5,634 bases of DNA from Deltaproteobacteria bacterium RBG_16_54_18 (GTDB taxonomy: Bacteria; Desulfobacterota; B13-G15; RBG-16-54-18), in assembly GCA_001797935.1 (NCBI GenBank), contig MGQT01000043.1, forward strand, positions 1 through 5,634. Reading direction: 5' to 3'. Of this stretch, positions 1-5,379 are shown piece after piece. The notes under the pieces were generated by a model. The model had not been told where the DNA came from. It worked only from the letters and a program-made list of their open reading frames with translations, and searched no databases. Each line of letters begins with the position of its first letter. Position 1 is the stretch's first letter. A program made the position numbers and the translations under genes.

Positions 1-162
1 AGGTAATGCTACTAAGTTTTTTTATCTTTCATGAGAGAAAGGGCGTTGATTTTAGAATCTGACTTCGAAATTGACGAAACTCACTTAGCTTTTTAGCCTT
101 ATGCTATAAGGCAGCTACGTTTTTGGCAAAACATCATATGAGCAAGGGGGATATTTGGCTGT
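1..162. other. AT-rich leader region without a recognised gene
   Basis: No complete coding region can be supported here. The + frames close early: stops fall at 4-6, 32-34 and 60-62. One of these could be the last codons of a gene that lies outside the window, but too little remains to tell which. The stretch is visibly richer in A/T than the genes after it. It contains a hairpin with a T-run (86-124, listed separately). A weak promoter-like pair also occurs, TTGACG at 71-76 and TAGCCT at 94-99 with 17 nt between, but its -10 half is poor and overlaps the hairpin, so it is not called as a feature. Confidence 0.5.
86..124 (+). terminator. Probable intrinsic terminator or leader hairpin upstream of the glycan genes
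   Basis: GCCTTAT (96-102) pairs perfectly with ATAAGGC (106-112) around a GCT loop. Outside it, TAGCT (86-90) pairs with AGCTA (113-117), leaving a 5-nt bulge on the left arm. Two bases later comes TTTTT (120-124). A stem followed by a T-run on the + strand fits Rho-independent termination. It most likely ends a transcript entering from upstream. It could also act as an attenuator for the acyltransferase gene, which starts 39 nt downstream. The stem is only moderately GC-rich and the T-run is short, so strength is uncertain. Confidence 0.5.
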
Positions 163-651
163 ATGAATATACTACAGGGGCAGTTTTGCGTAATTTTTCC
201 TGACGTCAAGATCGGCGAAGGGACCCGTCTGGGGAATTTTGTTCTGATCCGAAGCAACACTCGCATCGGGAAGGATTGCACTATTGGCTCCTATGTGGAT
301 ATTGAGGGTGAGGTTTCGATCGGCGATCATGTCTCTCTCCAGAGTTCCTGTTACCTAACGCGCGGGGTAGTCATAGAGGATGAAGTATTTTGCGGTCCCC
401 GCGTCACGACGATGAACGACCGGCGGATTTGCCATCGCAGAAAACATTTGATTTTTGAGCGTGCCGCGCCTCGAATTTTGAGGGCCGCACGAGTAGGAGG
501 GGGAAGCGTGCTTTTGCCGGGCGTCACTATCGGAGAAAACGCGTTTGTCGGCGCAGGCTCCGTCGTCGTCAAGGATGTCGCCGACGGTGTGATTGTCTTG
601 GGAAACCCGGCACGAGTCATCGGCCGGGTACCGCCTGAGGAAATTCTATGA
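163..651 (+). CDS. Left-handed beta-helix (hexapeptide-repeat) acyltransferase, probably acting on a glycan or nucleotide sugar
   Basis: This 162-residue protein is predicted to transfer an acyl group from acyl-CoA to an amino or hydroxyl group, most likely on a nucleotide-linked sugar in the cytoplasm. Hexapeptide repeats of the [LIV]GxxxxX type run through residues 17-75 (IGEGTR, IGKDCT, IGSYVD, IGDHVS) and resume at 111-138 (VGGGSV, IGENAF, VGAGSV). The C-terminal GNPARVIG signature (147-154) is typical of the family. Between the two repeat blocks, residues 84-110 form a basic loop that begins MNDRR. Asn85 falls where WbpD-type sugar N-acetyltransferases carry an important Asn in a TND motif, by remembered comparison. 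ATG 163 is the only plausible start, because an in-frame stop lies at 139-141; a purine-rich AAGGGGG sits at 144-150. The gene overlaps the next one by ATGA, implying translational coupling. Acceptor sugar and acyl group cannot be read from the sequence. Acetyl is the default, but the neighbour suggests another acyl-CoA. Confidence 0.88.
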   Translation: MNILQGQFCVIFPDVKIGEGTRLGNFVLIRSNTRIGKDCTIGSYVDIEGEVSIGDHVSLQSSCYLTRGVVIEDEVFCGPRVTTMNDRRICHRRKHLIFERAAPRILRAARVGGGSVLLPGVTIGENAFVGAGSVVVKDVADGVIVLGNPARVIGRVPPEEIL

Positions 652-1487
652 ATACATCTGATAAACTCATCATAAATGCCGCTATCACAGGCTCCGTTCT
701 CACCAAGGCCGATACGCCTTATCTCCCCGTCACTCTTACAGAGATAGTCGATTGTGCGCGCCAAGTGCAGGATGCTGGGGCCTCTATCATACATCTGCAC
801 GCTCGGAATCAAGATCAGGCACCGTCTTATGACGCCGCCAGGTATTGCGAACTCTTGGAGCGCGTGCGACAGGCCTGCGGCGACATCATCTGCTGCGTTT
901 CCTTGAGCGGGAGGTATATATCAGATGTAGCCAGGCGTGCGGCGGCACTCGAAGCAAAACCCGATATAGCAACGCTGACGCTTGGTTCCATGAACTTCCC
1001 ACAACAGGCCAATATCAATGCCCCGGACACTATTCACGAGCTGGCGTCAAGGATTTATGATGCTGGCGCAATGCCAGAGTTAGAGGTTTTTGAGGTCGGT
1101 TTTATCAACTATGCACATCATCTGATCAAAAAAAATGTTCTGCGCCCTCCCCATTATTTTAACTTCATCCTCGGCTCGTTGGGTACCGCTCCGTTGGATC
1201 TGGTGGGGCTGGGCCACATGATAAGCCTGCTCCCGTCCCGAAGCGTATGGTCCGTGGGTGGCATCGGTAGGTATCAGCTTGATGCCAACGTGGTCGCCAT
1301 CGCCGCCGGTGGTCATGTGCGTATTGGGCTCGAGGACAACCATTACTATGACCGGCGCAGATCAGAACTCGTAGATAACACGATATTGGTGAAACGGATT
1401 GCCGGCATTGCCCGCGATATGGGGCGGGAACCGGCCAGTTCTGCCGAGGCCCGTGAAATTCTCGGACTTTCATCGCTGCCACGATAA
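648..1487 (+). CDS. DUF849 family beta-keto acid cleavage enzyme (BKACE)
   Basis: This 279-residue protein has the usual length and a full set of landmarks for the BKACE family, typified by Kce, the 3-keto-5-aminohexanoate cleavage enzyme. Family members are zinc-dependent TIM barrels that react a beta-keto acid with acetyl-CoA to give acetoacetate and a new acyl-CoA. Visible motifs are AAITG (11-15), the zinc-binding pair in IHLHAR (His49, His51), a VSLSGR strand (84-89), ATLTLGSMNF (108-117), SVGGIGRYQ (202-210) and HVRIGLEDN (223-231). Against Kce from memory, Arg225, Glu229 and Asp230 match the catalytic Arg, the third zinc ligand and the catalytic Asp. Ser85 and Thr109 match other active-site positions. 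The Glu that Kce carries just after its TGA motif is Val17 here, so the Kce amino-substrate is unlikely and no gene symbol is given. The start at ATG 648 has GAGG at 637-640 and overlaps the acyltransferase stop. The likely role is supplying an acyl-CoA to that partner, rather than lysine fermentation. Confidence 0.9.
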   Translation: MNTSDKLIINAAITGSVLTKADTPYLPVTLTEIVDCARQVQDAGASIIHLHARNQDQAPSYDAARYCELLERVRQACGDIICCVSLSGRYISDVARRAAALEAKPDIATLTLGSMNFPQQANINAPDTIHELASRIYDAGAMPELEVFEVGFINYAHHLIKKNVLRPPHYFNFILGSLGTAPLDLVGLGHMISLLPSRSVWSVGGIGRYQLDANVVAIAAGGHVRIGLEDNHYYDRRRSELVDNTILVKRIAGIARDMGREPASSAEAREILGLSSLPR

Positions 1488-1515
1488 CCGGAAACGAGCA
1501 GGCGGTAAGACGATA

Positions 1516-2622
1516 TTGAATATTCTGATCACTAACATCTTTCTGACATCTCGCACGGGAACGGAACTCTACGTGCGTGATCTCGCGATGGAACTGAAGC
1601 GCGAGGGACACCGACCAGCCGTATACACACCAATTCAGGGACCAATTGCAGACGAACTGAAGGCCTCGGGCGTGGCCGTCTGCAGTAACCTGCTGGAGCT
1701 GCCTTTTCGCCCTCACGTCATCCACGGTCATCATCGGATAGAGACGTTGACAGCCGTTTTGCGTTATACCGATATTCCGGCAATTTTTATCTGTCATGAC
1801 TATTATACCTGGTATGACAATCCACCATTGCATCCCCGTATTCGTCGCTACTTCGGCGTCAGTCTTGCCTGTATGCAGCGATTGCGTGAAGCAACGATAT
1901 CAGAGAAAAAAATCGGTTTGATGCTGAATTTTGTTGACTTGAAACGTTTTTTGCCGCGTTCACCTCTGCCGCAGTATCCGCGACGGGCCCTCGTTTTCAG
2001 CAATTACGCGACTAACCGTACCCATTTGCCGGCAATCATCGAGGCTTGTCGGCGTACCAATCTGGGACTCGATGTCGTGGGGGCGGGCGTGGGAAACAGC
2101 ATATCCCAGCCAGAAGATATACTAGGAAAGTATGATATTGTATTTGCCAAGGCCAAGGCCGCCATGGAGGCGATGGCAGTGGGCACTGCGGTTATCCTAT
2201 GCGATTTTACGGGCGTCGGTCCCATGGTCACCTCTGCCGAATTCGATTACTTGCGCCGGCTCAATTTCGGGTTCAAGGCGCTTCGGGAACCACTCCATCC
2301 TGAGAATATTATGCGCCAAATTAGTCGCTATGATGCACAGGACGCGTTACGAGTGAGCGAGCTTCTGCGTTCCAATGCTGGGCTGAAACAGGCGGTACAA
2401 AAACTAATCGCCATTTATCAGGAAGTTATTGAAGCGCAAAAAAAATATCCTGCACAAGAAACGAGATGGCGTGATCACGCACTTGTCTTCAGACTAGCGC
2501 TGCGAGCGAAGATGAACATGTGGAACACCAGTGCGTGGCACTACTTACATTCTTTTTCCAACGTGCGAGGGATCAGCCGAATAAAAAAATTGGTGAAAAG
2601 TATCATTTTGAAATTTAAATAA
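1516..2622 (+). CDS. GT4-like GT-B fold glycosyltransferase
   Basis: The protein has 368 residues if it starts at TTG 1516. It is predicted to move a sugar from a nucleotide donor onto a growing glycan at the cytoplasmic face of the membrane. The N-terminal Rossmann strand NILITNIF is followed by RTGTELYVRDLA (13-24), the usual GT4 acceptor-side motif. HGHH lies at 70-73, CHDYYTW at 93-99 and NFVDLKRF at 138-145, which matches the NGVDxxRF linker between the two domains. The donor-site helix FAKAKAAMEAMAVG (210-223) keeps the second Glu (218) of the EX7E motif, but Phe210 replaces the first. The last ~20 residues are basic and amphipathic (RIKKLVKS), possibly for membrane contact. The frame stays open back to TTG 1399, inside the BKACE gene. 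Those 39 extra residues look unlike any GT start, whereas TTG 1516 gives a canonical start 28 nt after the BKACE stop. The ribosome site is weak. Donor and acceptor are unknown. Confidence 0.88.
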   Translation: MNILITNIFLTSRTGTELYVRDLAMELKREGHRPAVYTPIQGPIADELKASGVAVCSNLLELPFRPHVIHGHHRIETLTAVLRYTDIPAIFICHDYYTWYDNPPLHPRIRRYFGVSLACMQRLREATISEKKIGLMLNFVDLKRFLPRSPLPQYPRRALVFSNYATNRTHLPAIIEACRRTNLGLDVVGAGVGNSISQPEDILGKYDIVFAKAKAAMEAMAVGTAVILCDFTGVGPMVTSAEFDYLRRLNFGFKALREPLHPENIMRQISRYDAQDALRVSELLRSNAGLKQAVQKLIAIYQEVIEAQKKYPAQETRWRDHALVFRLALRAKMNMWNTSAWHYLHSFSNVRGISRIKKLVKSIILKFK

Positions 2623-2651
2623 TCCCACCCCAGCGCACACTCCGAAAGAGA

Positions 2652-2666
2652 GCATGTATCACATGC
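2652..2666. terminator. Short hairpin between convergent genes, possible weak terminator
   Basis: GCATGT (2652-2657) and ACATGC (2661-2666) form a perfect 6-bp stem with a 3-nt loop in the 55-bp gap between the glycosyltransferase and the convergent hydrolase. There is no proper T-run on either side, only a mixed pyrimidine stretch (2669-2679) on the + strand. Its position suits a bidirectional transcription stop, but structurally the evidence is thin. Confidence 0.3.
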
Positions 2667-2677
2667 ATATCCTTCCC

Positions 2678-3457
2678 TTATATAGCACGCTTGATAAACT
2701 CTTCGATAACCTGAAAGTATTGACGCCGACCGATCATCATTAAGGTATTGTGATCCGCCCGCGGGATCACGACAAGCCGCTTTGCCTCGGCAGCGCTTAA
2801 GCGGAGTAACTCTTCGGCCTCAGACAAAGGGATGAGATGATCCTCTTCGCCATGGATGAGGAGGGTCGGGATACGAATGGCGCGCATCTTCGCGCCATTG
2901 GGGAAGCCCTCCCCGTGATGCGGGATATCCACCGATAACCCGATAAAGCCCAACAGACGAAAGGCATCGCTGAAGCCGCTCTCAACGATAAGCCCTCGTA
3001 CAGCGTCCGGCGCTTGGCCGGCAATCTCGATAGCAGGGGCACTGCCCAGGGAACGCCCCATGACGAAGATCGCTTCGGCATCACCTCTGTCGCTCAGGAC
3101 CTCTTTTAGCCGCGTGAAGATTGGGGAGGCATCTCGGATGATATGGCTGAAGGATGGTGTGCCTGAGCTGAGGCCGTACCCGCGGTAGTCGGCAACAAAG
3201 AGGTTGATGCCGACGGCGGTGTAGAGGGAGGAGATGAGATCGTAATCCCCGGCTGTCTCGCCGTTGCCGTGGAAATAGAGAATTGTGGCCACTCCCTTCG
3301 GCGCCGGGTAAAAGCGGCAGACAACCGAGACCCCTTTCTCCACCGCCACCGGATAGAGCATGCCTACATCCGACGGTGCGGGATCGCGCCGCGGATAAAA
3401 AATATAGCGAGTTATCTCCGGCCGATCGAGAGAAGAGACAGCAAACGGCGTTTTCAT
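2678..3457 (-). CDS. Alpha/beta serine hydrolase of the COG1073 / BEM46-like type
   Basis: This 259-residue cytoplasmic hydrolase has no signal peptide or membrane segment. Residue numbers are counted from the chosen start. The oxyanion-hole motif FHGNGE lies at 62-67 and DYRGYG at 90-95. The nucleophile elbow GRSLG (134-138) contains Ser136. Asp206 sits in HGEEDHLIP and His236 in ADHN, completing a Ser-Asp-His triad in the expected order. The arrangement is typical of BEM46/ABHD13-like or YfhR-like esterases and peptidases, and the natural substrate is unknown. The frame is open another 25 codons upstream, but ATG at 3457 is preceded by a clear ribosome site (GAGAGGTGAT, minus strand, 3458-3467), so the shorter form is chosen. 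The gene converges with the glycosyltransferase and diverges from mltD, so it is probably transcribed alone. Nothing ties it to the glycan module. Confidence 0.88.
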   Translation of the reverse strand: MKTPFAVSSLDRPEITRYIFYPRRDPAPSDVGMLYPVAVEKGVSVVCRFYPAPKGVATILYFHGNGETAGDYDLISSLYTAVGINLFVADYRGYGLSSGTPSFSHIIRDASPIFTRLKEVLSDRGDAEAIFVMGRSLGSAPAIEIAGQAPDAVRGLIVESGFSDAFRLLGFIGLSVDIPHHGEGFPNGAKMRAIRIPTLLIHGEEDHLIPLSEAEELLRLSAAEAKRLVVIPRADHNTLMMIGRRQYFQVIEEFIKRAI

Positions 3458-3467
3458 ATCACCTCTC
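3458..3467 (-). promoter_or_regulatory. Ribosome binding site deciding the hydrolase start
   Basis: On the minus strand GAGAGGTGAT abuts the ATG at 3457. The GAGGTG core is strongly complementary to the 16S 3' end and well spaced. The upstream in-frame alternatives at 3532 and at 3469 (an ATG four codons earlier) lack such a site. Confidence 0.7.
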
Positions 3468-3604
3468 ATGGCACGCCAAGCATCGCTCAGATTCCAGAAT
3501 CTATTCTTACCATGAGGCGCTCCGAACCTCAAGGCAAGATACTCCGTGATAGAGACAGCTCACCTGATTTATTTCTTAATAGAAAAATAATCGCGGTCGC
3601 CGAT

Positions 3605-3634
3605 ATCATACAAGAACGGATCATCCTCACACAA
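3605..3634 (-). promoter_or_regulatory. Possible sigma70-type promoter for the hydrolase
   Basis: Read on the minus strand, TTGTGT (3634-3629) and TATGAT (3610-3605) are separated by 18 nt. The -10 matches the consensus at five of six positions and the -35 at three or four. Transcription would start near 3598, giving a leader of about 140 nt. The call rests only on consensus matching in AT-rich DNA. Confidence 0.3.
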
Positions 3635-3814
3635 AAAACATTGTGAAGAAAGCAAAGAAACCGGCATCTCGTTCTTTAATCACCGTGTTATCTCGCCGCG
3701 GACAGCGAGTAATACGATCTTCCTCTTGTTATCATCCTAGTCGTTAAATTACCATTAAACATACGATACAAAACCGAAAAGGAATCTCGATATGACTGAA
3801 TCCAGATGTTATCC

Positions 3815-3843
3815 TTGACAAAGCGGTCAACCTCCATTACTCT
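3815..3843 (+). promoter_or_regulatory. Probable sigma70-type promoter for mltD
   Basis: A perfect -35 box TTGACA (3815-3820) is followed after 17 nt by TACTCT (3838-3843). That -10 keeps the important first T, A and last T but is otherwise weak. Transcription would begin about 3850, leaving a leader of roughly 33 nt that contains the mltD ribosome site. Position, strand and spacing all agree with the downstream gene. Confidence 0.55.
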
Positions 3844-3863
3844 AAGTGCATCGGGCTAAAGAT

Positions 3864-3871
3864 AGAGGAGG
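3864..3871 (+). promoter_or_regulatory. Ribosome binding site of mltD
   Basis: AGAGGAGG is a near-ideal Shine-Dalgarno sequence, 11 nt before ATG 3883. A GTG follows immediately at 3886, but the ATG has the better spacing, so it is taken as the start. Confidence 0.7.
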
Positions 3872-3882
3872 CAAGAGACCTA

Positions 3883-5379
3883 ATGGTGAATCGATTGCTC
3901 GTACTCAGCTGTATCGCGCTCATTTCCGTTACCGCATGTGCTACCCCCTTCGCGAAGAAAGAAGTTTCACCGCAGGAAACTGTAGCGGCCGCACCATTAG
4001 CCCTGCCGAAAGTAGCCGAGGAAAAACAGACGCCGCTCGAAATAGGCGAAGCAGACGAACAAGAATCAGGAAAACAAAAATTAGCAAAACAAGAATCAGG
4101 AAAACAAGAAGCGGAAAAAAAAGAATTGGAAATCACGTTCGATATTCCTATCGTGATCAATGATCAGGTCGAAAGCTTTATCAATTATTTTCAGAATGTC
4201 CACCGCAAGGCATTTGCCAGCTGGCTTCAACGATCAGGACGCTATATACCCATGATGAAGGTGGTCCTGAAGGAACACGGCCTTCCGGAAGATTTGGTAT
4301 ACATGGCCTTGATTGAAAGCGGCTTTAACCCCAAGGCATACTCACGTAGCCGGGCCTCGGGGCCGTGGCAGTTTATTAGCCGCACCGGTCAGCGATACGG
4401 CCTCGATAGCAACTGGTGGATCGATGAGCGCCGGGACCCGGAAAAATCGACCGTCGCCGCCGCCCAACACCTGAAAGACCTCTACGATCAGTTCAGTTCC
4501 TGGTATCTGGCAGCCGCCGGATATAATGCGGGGGCGGGGAAGATCTCCCGCGCTATCAAACGATACCAAACCGAGGACTTCTGGGAACTCACGAAATACA
4601 AATACCTCAAGAAAGAAACAAGGCATTACGTCCCCAAGATGATCGCCGCCGCCTTGATCGCCAAGGAACCGGAGAAATACGGTTTTGACGACATCGAATA
4701 CGACGAGCCCATCCGCTACGACAAGATTACGGTCCCCGATGCAACCGACCTCATGGTGATCGCCCGCTGCAGCGAGACGGATTACGATACCATCAAGTCC
4801 CTGAACCCGGAACTCAGGACCTGGTGCACCCCGCCCGATTTCCCGAACTATGAGGTAAAGATCCCGGCAGGGAAAAAAGAGGTATTTCTACAAAACTTTG
4901 CCAAGCTCGCGCCGGAAGAGCGTATTACCTACCGGCAACACCAGGTTCGCCAGGGCGAGACCCTCTCGCAAATAGCGCGACGATACCGCATAAAGACTGA
5001 ACCGCTCATGGACTTGAACGATGTCAAGGCTTCGAAACAGCTCCGCGCGGGATCATATCTCATCATCCCCATACCCACGGACCGCGCATACGCCTTTAAG
5101 GATCAGGAGCCGGAACGGAAGGTAAGAAAGAAAAGGATCGCCTCAGCAAGGCCTCAGCCTCAGACCATGGTGCAGACCAAGGGCCCGGTTAAAGAGATCC
5201 GTTACGTGGTCAAGGAAGGGGATACCCTCTGGGACATCGCCCTCATGTACGACCTCGCGGTTTCGGATATCAAACGCTGGAACAATCTGCGGCGAAACAC
5301 CATCCGCCCTCATGATGAGCTGTTGTTGAAAGTAGACAAAAAGAGGGCCGCACTCCCGCAATCAGATCGTCAGCTTTAG
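3883..5379 (+). CDS. mltD: Membrane-bound lytic murein transglycosylase D-like lipoprotein with LysM domains
   Basis: This 498-residue enzyme is predicted to cleave the MurNAc-GlcNAc bond of peptidoglycan non-hydrolytically, forming 1,6-anhydroMurNAc ends during wall remodelling. Residues 1-18 are a lipoprotein signal ending in a VTAC lipobox, with Cys19 the lipidated residue. Ala20 and Thr21 follow, with no Asp at +2, so outer-membrane placement is expected by the E. coli rule. Residues about 45-85 are a Lys/Glu/Gln-rich linker with an internal repeat. The SLT catalytic domain spans about 115-235: ALIESGFNP holds the catalytic Glu145, then come SRASGPWQF (157-164) and AAGYNAGAGK (211-220). 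Residues about 280-330 form a divergent LysM-like segment with Cys296 and Cys315. Two clear LysM domains follow at about 350-397 (HQVRQGETLSQIA) and 440-484 (YVVKEGDTLWDIA), for peptidoglycan binding. The gene appears to have its own promoter. Its last 18 bp overlap the convergent aspS gene. Domain order and length fit MltD well. Confidence 0.9.
   Translation: MVNRLLVLSCIALISVTACATPFAKKEVSPQETVAAAPLALPKVAEEKQTPLEIGEADEQESGKQKLAKQESGKQEAEKKELEITFDIPIVINDQVESFINYFQNVHRKAFASWLQRSGRYIPMMKVVLKEHGLPEDLVYMALIESGFNPKAYSRSRASGPWQFISRTGQRYGLDSNWWIDERRDPEKSTVAAAQHLKDLYDQFSSWYLAAAGYNAGAGKISRAIKRYQTEDFWELTKYKYLKKETRHYVPKMIAAALIAKEPEKYGFDDIEYDEPIRYDKITVPDATDLMVIARCSETDYDTIKSLNPELRTWCTPPDFPNYEVKIPAGKKEVFLQNFAKLAPEERITYRQHQVRQGETLSQIARRYRIKTEPLMDLNDVKASKQLRAGSYLIIPIPTDRAYAFKDQEPERKVRKKRIASARPQPQTMVQTKGPVKEIRYVVKEGDTLWDIALMYDLAVSDIKRWNNLRRNTIRPHDELLLKVDKKRAALPQSDRQL
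4058..4107 (+). repeat. In-frame tandem duplication in the mltD linker
   Basis: A perfect 20-bp direct repeat occurs at 4058-4077 and 4088-4107, a 30-bp period equal to ten codons. It encodes two copies of a QESGKQ-containing unit (about residues 60-65 and 70-75). The period is a multiple of three, so the reading frame is kept. The repeat lies in the charged spacer between the lipid anchor and the catalytic domain, where length changes should be tolerated. Confidence 0.85.

Larger units (their letters stand above)
3458..3882. other. Divergent intergenic region between the hydrolase and mltD
   Basis: This is 425 bp with no convincing gene. A + strand frame that opens inside the hydrolase and runs to 3646 looks like a shadow: it has no ribosome site and its composition is low-quality. 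The region holds a good mltD promoter near its right end and a weaker minus-strand candidate at 3605-3634. Short imperfect palindromes are present: CTCGC/GCGAG at 3692-3709 with an 8-nt loop, and CACAA/TTGTG at 3630-3645. None is long enough to call an operator. Confidence 0.6.

Noticed and set aside
1..62. Possible 3' end of an upstream gene
   Set aside because: All three + frames stop within 62 nt and none gives enough residues to recognise a protein, so no partial gene is annotated.
138..203. Short + frame opening at ATG 138 (21 codons) overlapping the acyltransferase start
   Set aside because: It ends inside the acyltransferase gene, and no known peptide was recognised. The purine-rich stretch at 144-150 lies after its start, so it serves ATG 163 better.
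351..812. Minus-strand open frame of 153 codons
   Set aside because: It covers the antisense of the acyltransferase and the BKACE start, with low-complexity Ser/Thr/Pro/Arg content and no family resemblance.
1165..1833. Minus-strand open frame of 222 codons
   Set aside because: It lies opposite two well-supported genes, shows no recognisable motif and has a Cys/His/Arg-rich composition typical of a reverse-strand shadow.
3269..3646. Plus-strand open frame of 125 codons across the hydrolase 5' end
   Set aside because: Most of it is antisense to the hydrolase, there is no ribosome site at its start, and the protein has no recognisable fold or motif.
3792..3818. Eight-codon leader-like peptide with a purine-rich upstream sequence, before mltD
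   Set aside because: It lies upstream of the better promoter at 3815, its stop sits inside the -35 box, and it contains no run of regulatory codons, so it is probably chance.
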